Shown: positions 1 to 6,958 of the stretch, piece by piece
Layout: every line of letters begins with the position of its first letter
How positions within the stretch are numbered: position 1 is the stretch's first letter
Assembly: GCA_905235685.1 (NCBI GenBank)
Contig: CAJOMO010000003.1
Location: forward strand, 1-64,000
Source: an uncultured Selenomonadaceae bacterium
GTDB lineage: Bacteria > Bacillota > Negativicutes > Selenomonadales > Selenomonadaceae
Reading direction: 5' to 3'
DNA: 64,000 nucleotides
Notes under the pieces: model-generated
Seen by the model: only the letters and a program-made list of their open reading frames with translations
Database searches by the model: none
What the model was told of the DNA's origin: nothing
Program-made: the position numbers and the translations under genes

Positions 1-99
1 GACGTGGACACGCCGGTAAGAATAAGGGCATTTGCCAAACTTCTTAAATGGAGACTTCGGTTTCCTAGAAGCCCGCGACTTTAGTCGTGGGTGGTTCAC
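1..99 (+). mobile_element. Right end of an IS200/IS605-type element with TnpB C-terminus (partial)
   Basis: Frame 1 is open from the window edge to a TAG at 82-84 and reads as a short TnpB-like tail (starting DVDTPVR, ending RSPRL). It runs into a hairpin at 71-91 (GCCCGCGAC, loop TTTA, then GTCGTGGG) followed by TGGTTCAC. A CTAGAAGCCC lead-in, a GTCG-type hairpin and a terminal GGTTCAC are typical of right ends of IS605-family TnpB elements. In that family the same region forms the 3' part of the omega (guide) RNA. The body of tnpB lies outside the window, so completeness and activity cannot be judged. The family call rests on the end sequence and is moderately sure. Confidence 0.6.
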
Positions 100-105
100 T
101 TTTAC

Positions 106-138
106 AAAAAAAGCCGGTCGGAACAAATCCAATCGGCG
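106..138 (-). terminator. Terminator of pfkA
   Basis: Read on the minus strand, a stem GCCGATTGGA pairs with TCCGACCGGC across a short loop and is followed by a run of seven T. It lies about 30 bp after the pfkA stop codon. Confidence 0.8.
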
Positions 139-165
139 ATTTTGTTTATTTGTGTGAGAAAAAAT

Positions 166-1128
166 TTACGCAAGAACTTTCGCAAGGCGCATCAGTTGCG
201 GGTCAAGAGTTTTCTTATTGTTAACAGCGTCGTGCAGGTTGATTGAAACGACGTGCCCGCGGTTGAAACCGAAAACGATATCGGACAAGCCGGAAATTAT
301 CGCAAGCGCCGCATGTTCGCCGAGGCGGCTGGCGTTAACGCGGTCGATAACCGACGGCGAGCCGCCGCGCTGAATATGCCCCAATTTGGAAATGCGGGTA
401 TCTATTCCGGTTTTTTCGGCGATAATCGGTCCAATATCGCTGGCTTTGCCCGCGCCCTCGGCAACCACCATCAAAATGTAGCGTTTGCCTTTTTCGTATT
501 CGGCCTTCATATTTTCGCAAATTTCTTCGAGGTCAAAGGGTTCTTCCGGAACAAGAATATATTCCGCGCCGCCCGAAATACCGGCGACCATTGCCAACCA
601 GCCGCTATTGCGCCCCATAACTTCCAAAACAATAATTCTGCGGTGAGCCGAAGCGGTATCGCGCAGTTTATTCATTGCGTCAATAATCGTGTTCGCCGCG
701 GTATCGCAGCCGATAGTGTATTCAGAGCCCCAAACGTCATTGTCAATCGTGCCAGGCAAACCGACAATCGGCAAACCGGTTTCTTGACTGAGCGTAGACG
801 CGCCGCGCAATGAGCCGTCGCCACCGACAACTACCAAACCTTGAATGCCGCGGTCGACTAAATTTTTGTAGCCGAGCATGCGACCTTCCGGCGTCGTGAA
901 ACGTCTGCAACGCGCTGTTCCCAAAAATGTACCGCCGCGCTGAATGATATCGCCAACGTCTTTGGACTGCATTTCAAACATATCTTCGTCGAGCATACCG
1001 TGATAGCCGCCGCGAATACCCCAAACTTTGACACCTTGATGAAGAGCAGTTCTAGTTACGGCACGCACCGCCGCATTCATTCCCGGGCTATCGCCGCCGG
1101 ACGTCATAACTGCTATACTTTTGAGCAT
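166..1128 (-). CDS. pfkA: ATP-dependent 6-phosphofructokinase
   Basis: The 320-residue protein phosphorylates fructose 6-phosphate to fructose 1,6-bisphosphate in cytosolic glycolysis. The N-terminal ATP loop TSGGDSPGMNAAVR (residues 9-22), GGDGS (102-106) and the catalytic TIDND (127-131) match bacterial group I PfkA, as does the length. I chose the ATG at 1128 because AGGGAGG lies just upstream. A longer reading frame would add 18 residues without family similarity. The gene is monocistronic, with its own promoter (1171-1198) and terminator (106-138). In Firmicutes pfkA is often followed by pyk, but here a TnpB element end follows instead. Confidence 0.96.
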   Translation of the reverse strand: MLKSIAVMTSGGDSPGMNAAVRAVTRTALHQGVKVWGIRGGYHGMLDEDMFEMQSKDVGDIIQRGGTFLGTARCRRFTTPEGRMLGYKNLVDRGIQGLVVVGGDGSLRGASTLSQETGLPIVGLPGTIDNDVWGSEYTIGCDTAANTIIDAMNKLRDTASAHRRIIVLEVMGRNSGWLAMVAGISGGAEYILVPEEPFDLEEICENMKAEYEKGKRYILMVVAEGAGKASDIGPIIAEKTGIDTRISKLGHIQRGGSPSVIDRVNASRLGEHAALAIISGLSDIVFGFNRGHVVSINLHDAVNNKKTLDPQLMRLAKVLA

Positions 1129-1170
1129 ACATAATCCTCCCTTGCCGAAAATACTAACAACTTTTTCCGT

Positions 1171-1198
1171 ATGATAACACAATTTCGCCGTTTTGCAA
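1171..1198 (-). promoter_or_regulatory. Promoter of pfkA
   Basis: On the minus strand, TTGCAA (-35) and TATCAT (-10) are separated by 16 bp, about 40 bp upstream of the pfkA start. Confidence 0.6.
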
Positions 1199-1234
1199 AC
1201 AAATATTTATCAACGAATTTCTTTTTTTAAGAGT

Positions 1235-1355
1235 GATCAACTTTCTTTTGGCGCAAAAGAAAGTTGCAAAGAAAACAGCCGCTCAGATAGTCGACTTCCG
1301 GTCGACTAATTCGCGGCGGGGTTCGCGCCGCCATCCGTGGCGGCGGCTTTTTTTT
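1235..1355 (+). repeat. Tri-hairpin intergenic element, copy 1
   Basis: Three hairpins follow each other. A is CAACTTTCTTTT pairing with AAAAGAAAGTTG (1238-1266). B is TAGTCGAC/GTCGACTA inside a GC-rich outer stem (about 1279-1316). C is CGCCGCCA/TGGCGGCG (1326-1345) followed by eight T, an intrinsic terminator. Related copies lie at 10241, 12131, 26946, 48958, 56987, 58115 and 63590. No coding gene runs into this copy from the left on the plus strand, so the terminator either ends a small transcript or insulates the next promoter. Confidence 0.8.
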
Positions 1356-1357
1356 AT

Positions 1358-1385
1358 TTGAAGATTTTGGCGGCTGTGTTATAAT
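1358..1385 (+). promoter_or_regulatory. Promoter for the 1.4-6.9 kb gene run
   Basis: TTGAAG and a perfect TATAAT are 16 bp apart, directly downstream of the element's terminator. The predicted transcript starts about 23 bases before the ATG at 1415. Confidence 0.7.
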
Positions 1386-1414
1386 TGAAAAAAAATTTTT
1401 GGGAGAGTCTTTAT

Positions 1415-2773
1415 ATGTTAATTTATCCGGAAACGAAAATTTATGTGCTGTGCCCAGGCAACAACCGCAGCGAAACTGCCGAACGTTGCCACCAATTGGC
1501 GTCTCAGCTTCTCAGATTGAATATCGAAACCTACATGATTTATTTGCCCAGCGTCGAAGATTTTAACGCCGAAAATCCGGTTGACGCGGCTTATGAAAAA
1601 TATAACATTCCCTACGACAGCGGCGCCGAAGACGACGAGCAAAATATTTTAATCGTGCCGGAAGTTGCCGCGACTTACCTTTACTTGACGAAAAAGGCGC
1701 GCCGCGTGCTGTGGTGGGTTGATGTCAATGCATTTCTGCGCGATATTGCGATTAAAGCGGCTGATTTAATGGAAAATATTTTGGCTGAACCCATGCCGCG
1801 GTTTTTCAGTTTCAATCGATTTGACGCTGACATCGAACATTGGGCGCAGAGCGAATACGCGCGACAATTTTTGAAAGTTAATGGCGTTCCCGAAGAAAAA
1901 ATTTACAGCGTCGGCGACCACTTAACGCAGAATTTTATTGACGCGGCGCAAAATTCCAAACTCACCGGCAAAAGAAATCTCGTGGCTTATCGCAAAACCG
2001 GCGGCAAGGATTTTACCGAGGTTGTCAAAGATTTGTCCGAAACTGAATGGCTGCCGGTTGAAGACGCGCGCCCCGAAATTGTCCAGAAACTTTTTAATCG
2101 GGCGAAAGTTTATGTTGATTTTGGCGAATTGGCGTCGAAGGATCAACTCCTGCGCGAGGCGGCGCTGTCAAATTGCGTGATTATCACCGGCAAGCGCGGC
2201 GTAATGGCTAATGACATTGACGTGGATATTCCCGCCGAATTTAAATTCGAAGAGACGATTGAATCAGCGCCCGACGTTGCCATTAAAATTCAAGACGCGA
2301 TTAAAAATTTCAAGGCGGAACTTGCCAAACAACAAGATTTTCGCGATAAAATTCTGCGCGAAAAAACCGATATGCTCAAAGAATTGCAGACTGCGCTTGA
2401 AATTTCGCCCGCAGAAAAAATTCCCGCCGGTATCATTTACGGTATGAGCGATATTGGCAGGGCTATTGCTGAGATTCTTTTTCAGCAGGACGGCGAGATT
2501 TTGCCCAAATTTGTTATCGACGATACCGCCAATTTGGGCAGCGCTGACGTTTCGCACGAACAACGCCGCCATTATCTGAATTTGAATAATCACCGCCTGC
2601 AAATTATTTCCGGCGAAGTGGCGAAATTCCTGTACAACGAAGGGCGCATTCAAAAATTTATCGTGCCGACGGACGAGGCGGCTCATATCGATTTGGTTAA
2701 GCGTGCGATTAATCCGGCGGACGAAGACATTATCGCTTTGAAATTCGAGGACGGCGACAATGGACAAAATTAA
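1415..2773 (+). CDS. Glycosyltransferase-like protein of unknown function
   Basis: 452 residues, no signal peptide or clear membrane segment. The first ~300 residues have a two-lobe GT-B-like look: an N-terminal Rossmann-type start (KIYVLCPGNN) and a C-terminal lobe with a segment DQLLREAALSNCVIITGKRG, as in nucleotide-sugar-binding halves. The last ~110 residues (after a helical stretch) start another Rossmann-like unit, IIYGMSDIGRAIAEIL. I do not recognise a named family. The ATG at 1415 has GGGAG upstream, whereas an upstream TTG in frame (1385) lies in the -10 region. It overlaps the next gene by 14 bases and heads a run with glycan-type genes, so a role in surface glycan assembly is an inference only. 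Confidence 0.7.
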   Translation: MLIYPETKIYVLCPGNNRSETAERCHQLASQLLRLNIETYMIYLPSVEDFNAENPVDAAYEKYNIPYDSGAEDDEQNILIVPEVAATYLYLTKKARRVLWWVDVNAFLRDIAIKAADLMENILAEPMPRFFSFNRFDADIEHWAQSEYARQFLKVNGVPEEKIYSVGDHLTQNFIDAAQNSKLTGKRNLVAYRKTGGKDFTEVVKDLSETEWLPVEDARPEIVQKLFNRAKVYVDFGELASKDQLLREAALSNCVIITGKRGVMANDIDVDIPAEFKFEETIESAPDVAIKIQDAIKNFKAELAKQQDFRDKILREKTDMLKELQTALEISPAEKIPAGIIYGMSDIGRAIAEILFQQDGEILPKFVIDDTANLGSADVSHEQRRHYLNLNNHRLQIISGEVAKFLYNEGRIQKFIVPTDEAAHIDLVKRAINPADEDIIALKFEDGDNGQN

Positions 2774-3500
2774 AAAGTTGGCGAAAATTTTATCCGAAAG
2801 TACTCGCGCAGTATTTTTCGGCGGTGCGGGAATGTCAACTGAATCCGGAATACCGGATTTTCGCAGCGCCAACGGGATTTACAATCAGCGGCTGAATCAG
2901 AAATTTCGCCCCGAAGAAATTGTGACGCATACTTTTTTTATGAATTGCCCCGCGGATTTTTACGAATTTTATCGGACGCGCATTGTCTACCTTGACGCGA
3001 AACCCAACGCCGGTCATATCGCGCTGGCTGAACTTGAACGCAGAAATATTTTATCGGCGGTTGTCACTCAAAATATTGACGGGTTGCATCAAGCCGCCGG
3101 CTCAAAAACTGTGTACGAATTGCACGGCTCGGTGCGCAGAAGTTTTTGTGTTAAATGCGGCGAAAATTACGATATCCATTATATTGTCGAAAATAAACCT
3201 ATTCCGTATTGCGCGAAATGCGGCGGGCTGGTGCGCCCCGACGTTGTGCTGTATGAAGAATCGCTTGACGAACAAGTTTTGAAGGCGGCGATAAAGGCGA
3301 TTAGCGCGGCTGATACGCTGATTGTTGGCGGCACGAGCCTTGTGGTTTATCCGGCGGCGGGGCTTGTCGATTATTTCAACGGCGAATATCTGATTATCAT
3401 TAACAAGAGCGAGACACACGCCGACAGGGAAGCGGAGCTGATTATCCGCGAAAATATTGGCGAAACTTTGAGCAAGGCGGTTGAATTGATTGGACGATAA
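2760..3500 (+). CDS. cobB: Sir2-family NAD-dependent protein deacylase
   Basis: A 246-residue sirtuin that removes acyl groups from lysines using NAD. Visible motifs are GGAGMSTESGIPDFR (NAD pocket), TQNIDGLH with the catalytic region, HGS, and a four-cysteine zinc site CVKCG...CAKCGG. GTSLVVYPAA closes the Rossmann fold. Length and motif order are standard for bacterial CobB/SrtN. It is translationally coupled: its ATG overlaps the preceding gene by 14 bases and its end overlaps the next start by 11. Why a deacylase sits between two glycan-type genes is not clear from the sequence. Confidence 0.93.
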   Translation: MDKIKKLAKILSESTRAVFFGGAGMSTESGIPDFRSANGIYNQRLNQKFRPEEIVTHTFFMNCPADFYEFYRTRIVYLDAKPNAGHIALAELERRNILSAVVTQNIDGLHQAAGSKTVYELHGSVRRSFCVKCGENYDIHYIVENKPIPYCAKCGGLVRPDVVLYEESLDEQVLKAAIKAISAADTLIVGGTSLVVYPAAGLVDYFNGEYLIIINKSETHADREAELIIRENIGETLSKAVELIGR

Positions 3501-4170
3501 AAAAGTTGCCTTTATAACCTGCGTCAACAGCGATTATTGGTATTCGGAATGCGTTTTGTACTTGAAACATTTGAAAATTCCCGACGGTATGAGCGTTGAA
3601 ATTATTCCCGTGCGCGGCGCAAAATCTATGACGGCGGGCTACAATTCGGCTATGAAAATTTCTGACGCGAAATACAAAATTTACCTGCACCAAGATACTT
3701 TTGTTGTGAATAAAAATCTTATCGCCGACCTGCTGAAAATTTTTGCCGATAAAAGTATCGGCGCGGTTGGAATGATAGGCTGTCTGCATTTGCCGATAAC
3801 CGGCGTTTGGTGGGACGGTATGCGGACTTTTGGGCGCGTTTTGCATGCGTGCGAGCCGGAGAGCGTGGTTGATTCCGAATGCGACGAACCGGCGGGCGCT
3901 TATCAGGAAGTTGAATCAGTCGACGGCTTATTTTTGGCGACGCAATATGATTTGCCCTGGCGCGAAGATTTATTTGACGGCTGGCATTTGTACGACACTT
4001 CGCAGTGCAAAGAAATGAGCCGCGCTGGTTACAAAGTTGTTGTGCCGAATCAGTCTGCAGATTTTTGGTGTATTCATTGCCCGAAGGAAAAGCCGCTTGA
4101 CCCGAAATATCGGCGGTATCAGAAAATTTTTCTGCGCGAATACGGCGACGAATTGAATCCGGAGGTTTAG
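3490..4170 (+). CDS. StrF-type glycosyltransferase (family 2-like)
   Basis: 226 residues resembling the StrF-domain glycosyltransferases (Glyco_tranf_2_5). The start KVAFITCVNSDYWYSECVLYL and the central KIYLHQDTFV, where the acidic residues normally bind metal and nucleotide sugar, support this. A later DLPWREDLFDGWHLYD matches the acceptor-side motif of the family. It begins with TTG inside the sir2 end. Its last 63 codons plus the following intergenic bases are repeated in the chimeric ORF at 4172. The sugar and acceptor cannot be read from the sequence. Confidence 0.75.
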   Translation: MDDKKVAFITCVNSDYWYSECVLYLKHLKIPDGMSVEIIPVRGAKSMTAGYNSAMKISDAKYKIYLHQDTFVVNKNLIADLLKIFADKSIGAVGMIGCLHLPITGVWWDGMRTFGRVLHACEPESVVDSECDEPAGAYQEVESVDGLFLATQYDLPWREDLFDGWHLYDTSQCKEMSRAGYKVVVPNQSADFWCIHCPKEKPLDPKYRRYQKIFLREYGDELNPEV

Positions 4171-4437
4171 CGTGAACGATATTAAACCCAGCTTGACGAA
4201 TTTTCTTGACGGCTGGCATTTGTACGACACTTCGCAGTGCAAAGAAATGAGCCGCGCTGGTTACAAAGTTGTCGTGCCGAATCAGTCTGCAGATTTTTGG
4301 TGTATTCATTGCCCGAAGGAAAAGCCGCTTGACCCGAAATATCGCCGGTATCAGAAAATTTTTCTGCGCGAATACGGCGACGAATTGAATCCGGAGGTTT
4401 AGCGTGAACGATATTAAACCCAGTTTGACGAATTTTC
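3974..4437 (+). repeat. 232-bp tandem duplication spanning a gene junction
   Basis: The unit 3974-4205 is repeated at 4206-4437 with only about three base differences. It covers the last 63 codons of the glycosyltransferase, the GGAGG ribosome site and the first 12-13 codons of the next gene. TTGACGG occurs at 3974, 4206 and again at 4438, so a 7-bp microhomology marks the junctions. The few differences suggest a recent event. Confidence 0.95.
4172..4402 (+). pseudogene. Chimeric 76-residue ORF made by the tandem duplication
   Basis: The first ~13 residues (MNDIKPSLTNFLD) equal the start of the gene at 4404, and the remaining 63 equal the C-terminus of the glycosyltransferase at 3490. The frame stayed open across the junction, and GGAGG lies six bases before its GTG, so it is likely translated. 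The product lacks the nucleotide-sugar-binding half and should not be a working transferase. I treat it as a duplication by-product. It could still act as a decoy acceptor or partner domain, but nothing in the sequence shows that. Confidence 0.85.
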
Positions 4438-5249
4438 TTGACGGTGAAGATTTTTTCACCAAGATTTTGATTGTTGAAAGTGCTGACTACATTTCAGCTT
4501 TGCGGGCGATTTTTCCGGCAGCTGAAATTTTTTTTATTACGCCGGACGAAGATTTTGTTGACGAGCGCGTTAAAGTTATTGTGATGGATTATCGCGCAGA
4601 ACGACTGCCTTTTGAGCCGGAATTTTTTGACGCGATAATCGGCGATTTGACTTTGGAAGTGGTGACGAATCCGCAGGACATAGCGGCGGGCTTTTCGCAA
4701 TATCTGAAACAAACCGGCGTCTTCATAACCAGTTTCAGAAACATTCGCCACTGGAAGATTTTGGAAAAGTTAATGCACGGGAATTTTGGCGGCATTGTCT
4801 CAAGATTTTACACGCGCGCAGAATTTGAGCGGCTTATGTACGCGTCGTTTTATAAGCACGTGAGATTTTCGCCGCTCCGAAAAAACGCGCCGCCCGATTT
4901 TCTGAAAAAGCTGATTGACTGCGGCTTTGAAAATATCGGCGGCGATTTGGAAGTAGAATTTTGGTTAGTTCGAGCCGCGCGCTCATTGCCGGAACTTGCG
5001 CTTTTAAAATCGATGTATACGCCGGAAATTCGCGCAGAACTGGCGCGCCTTTTGCACAGAATTGAATATGACGTTGACACTTCAAACAGCGTCGAAAGTT
5101 TTTGGCGGCTGTACGATTCGGCGGGAATGTTCGAAGATTACGTTGCTGAATTTATCGCGGCAGTGGTAATTCATCGGGAAAATTTTTTTGAAAATCTGCG
5201 TAAAAATTCTGCGCGACCGGAAATTGAAAAAATGTACGAGGAGGCTTAA
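4404..5249 (+). CDS. SAM-dependent methyltransferase-like protein
   Basis: 281 residues. The segment from about 20 to 120 follows the class I methyltransferase order: TKILIVESADYISALR in place of motif I, then FFDAIIGDLTLEVVTNP and a strand ending KQTGVFITSFRN. The glycine-rich motif I (normally ExGxGxG) is degraded, so binding of S-adenosylmethionine is uncertain. The C-terminal ~90 residues are helical and unassigned. GTG start with GGAGG upstream. It sits between glycosyltransferase-type genes and smsC, whose ribosome site lies in its last codons. Confidence 0.6.
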   Translation: MNDIKPSLTNFLDGEDFFTKILIVESADYISALRAIFPAAEIFFITPDEDFVDERVKVIVMDYRAERLPFEPEFFDAIIGDLTLEVVTNPQDIAAGFSQYLKQTGVFITSFRNIRHWKILEKLMHGNFGGIVSRFYTRAEFERLMYASFYKHVRFSPLRKNAPPDFLKKLIDCGFENIGGDLEVEFWLVRAARSLPELALLKSMYTPEIRAELARLLHRIEYDVDTSNSVESFWRLYDSAGMFEDYVAEFIAAVVIHRENFFENLRKNSARPEIEKMYEEA

Positions 5250-5252
5250 ACG

Positions 5253-5972
5253 ATGCTGGAATTGCGGGATATTTTTTTCAGCGTTGACAAAAATGAAATA
5301 ATCCGCGGCGTGAATTTGACCGTGGAAAATAATAAATTCGTGGTGATAACCGGACCGAACGGCGGCGGCAAATCGACGTTGGCGCGGCTGATTATGGGCA
5401 TTGAGAAACCGACCGGCGGCAAGATTATTTTTGACGGGCAGGATATTACCGACGCCGATATTACCGAGCGCGCGCAATTCGGGATAAGTTTTGCGTTTCA
5501 ACAGCCCGTGCGTTTCAAAGGCATTGAAGTTTTCGACCTGCTGAAATTGTCGGCGGGCGGCAAGTTGCCTTTCAATAAAGCCTGCGATTATCTTTCAGCG
5601 GTTGGGCTCTGCGCGAGGGACTACATTAACCGCGAAGTTAATTCTTCGTTGTCGGGCGGCGAAGTCAAGCGCATTGAAATTGCGACGATTCTTGCGCGCA
5701 AAACAAAACTTTCGATTTTCGACGAACCCGAGGCAGGCATTGACCTTTGGAGTTTTAAACATCTGATACAGATTTTTGAAGATATGCGCAAAAATATCGA
5801 CGGCGGCTCAATTGTGATAATTTCACACCAAGAACGGATTTTGAGCATTGCCGACGAAATAATTGTATTGGCGGAAGGGCAAATTAAAAATCGCGGTGCG
5901 GCTGAAAAAATTTTACCCGAAATTATAAATACGGAATCAGTCCTGCGCGAGTGCGAAAAGCTGAAGAGGTGA
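5253..5972 (+). CDS. smsC: SufC-like Fe-S assembly ATPase (SmsC)
   Basis: A 239-residue ABC ATPase that powers iron-sulfur scaffold assembly. It has Walker A GPNGGGKST, a Q-loop in AFQQPVRFKG, signature LSGGEVKRIEIA and Walker B LSIFDEPEAGID. The FQQP and EAGID forms are typical of SufC rather than of transporter ATPases. Its only Suf-like partner is the SufB/D-like gene four bases downstream. No sufS, sufU, sufD or sufE is adjacent, which fits the minimal two-gene SMS type known from anaerobes and archaea. Cysteine desulfurase must come from elsewhere. Confidence 0.88.
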   Translation: MLELRDIFFSVDKNEIIRGVNLTVENNKFVVITGPNGGGKSTLARLIMGIEKPTGGKIIFDGQDITDADITERAQFGISFAFQQPVRFKGIEVFDLLKLSAGGKLPFNKACDYLSAVGLCARDYINREVNSSLSGGEVKRIEIATILARKTKLSIFDEPEAGIDLWSFKHLIQIFEDMRKNIDGGSIVIISHQERILSIADEIIVLAEGQIKNRGAAEKILPEIINTESVLRECEKLKR

Positions 5973-5976
5973 GATT

Positions 5977-6903
5977 ATGTTAAAACTTGACGAAATACAG
6001 CGGCGCTTAATCGCCGAAATTGCCGGACTTCACAAAGTGCCAATCGGCGCATATAATTTCCGCGCGAACAGCCAACTTGCGGGGCGCAACACCACCGCCA
6101 ATATCGATATCACTTCCAAAGACGACGGCAGCGGCATCGACATTCGCGTCAAAGACGGCACGAAAAACGAAAGCGTGCATATTCCGGTTGTGCTGAGCGC
6201 CAGCGGCATTAAGGAAACGGTTTACAACGATTTTTATATCGGCGAAAATTGCGACGTGGTGATTGTGGCGGGCTGCGGTATCGACAATTGCGGCAACCAG
6301 GATTCGGAACACGACGGCGTCCACAGATTTTTTGTCGGCAAAAATTCTAAAGTTAAGTACGTCGAAAAGCATTACGGTTCGGGCGACGGCGCAGGGCAAA
6401 AAATTCTTAACCCGCTTACGGAAGTTTCGCTGAATGACGATAGTATTATGGAAATGGAAATGGTTCAAATTAAGGGCGTCGATTCGACAAACCGCGTGAC
6501 GACCGCCGAATTGAAAACCGGCGCAAAATTAATCGTCCGCGAAAGGCTTATGACGCACGGCGCGCAAAAAGCTTACAGCACTTACAAAATAACCTTGAAC
6601 GGCGAAAATTCCGGCGCTGACGTCGTTTCGCGCGGCGTTGCTAAGGGAAAATCTTTCCAGAAATTGGATTTGTGCGTGATTGGCAATGCGCCTTGCAACG
6701 GTCATACCGAATGCGATTCAATCATTATGGACGAGGGCAAAATCTTAGCCGTGCCGTCTTTGGAGGCAAATCACGTTGACGCGATGCTGTTTCACGAGGC
6801 GGCGATTGGCAAAATTGCGGGCGAGCAGCTGATTAAATTAATGACGCTGGGCTTGACCGAGCAGGAAGCTGAAGAACAAATTATCAGCGGCTTTTTGAAA
6901 TAA
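5977..6903 (+). CDS. smsB: SufB/SufD-like Fe-S scaffold (SmsB)
   Basis: 308 residues, much shorter than SufB (~470), containing the right-handed beta-helix core and the C-terminal SufC-binding segment. The C-terminal part EANHVDAMLFHEAAIGKI is a close match to the SufB/SufD family motif in which Glu and His residues line the scaffold site. GRNTTANIDI and GCGIDNCGNQD earlier give candidate Cys ligands. GGTGA precedes the ATG. With smsC it should form an SMS-type SufBC complex. Confidence 0.88.
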   Translation: MLKLDEIQRRLIAEIAGLHKVPIGAYNFRANSQLAGRNTTANIDITSKDDGSGIDIRVKDGTKNESVHIPVVLSASGIKETVYNDFYIGENCDVVIVAGCGIDNCGNQDSEHDGVHRFFVGKNSKVKYVEKHYGSGDGAGQKILNPLTEVSLNDDSIMEMEMVQIKGVDSTNRVTTAELKTGAKLIVRERLMTHGAQKAYSTYKITLNGENSGADVVSRGVAKGKSFQKLDLCVIGNAPCNGHTECDSIIMDEGKILAVPSLEANHVDAMLFHEAAIGKIAGEQLIKLMTLGLTEQEAEEQIISGFLK

Positions 6904-6924
6904 TTTATGAAAACCGCCGCGACT

Positions 6925-6952
6925 ATCGATAAAATTTTTGTAATTAGGGGGG
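6925..6952 (+). promoter_or_regulatory. Possible flagellar-type -10 and long G-rich ribosome site of flagellin
   Basis: ATCGATAA at 6925-6932 resembles the sigma-28 -10 element (GCCGATAA), but I see no good -35 at the expected distance. Six G at 6947-6952 form an unusually strong ribosome site ahead of the ATG at 6959. The G6 run could itself change length. The sigma-28 call is weak. Confidence 0.35.
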
Positions 6953-6958
6953 ATTTTT

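Noticed and set aside
253-813. Plus-strand frame opposite pfkA
   Set aside because: Shadow of a strongly conserved gene on the other strand, without ribosome site or known motifs.
2264-2872. Long minus-strand frame opposite the first glycan gene
   Set aside because: Asn/Phe-rich antisense composition typical of shadows; no start signal.
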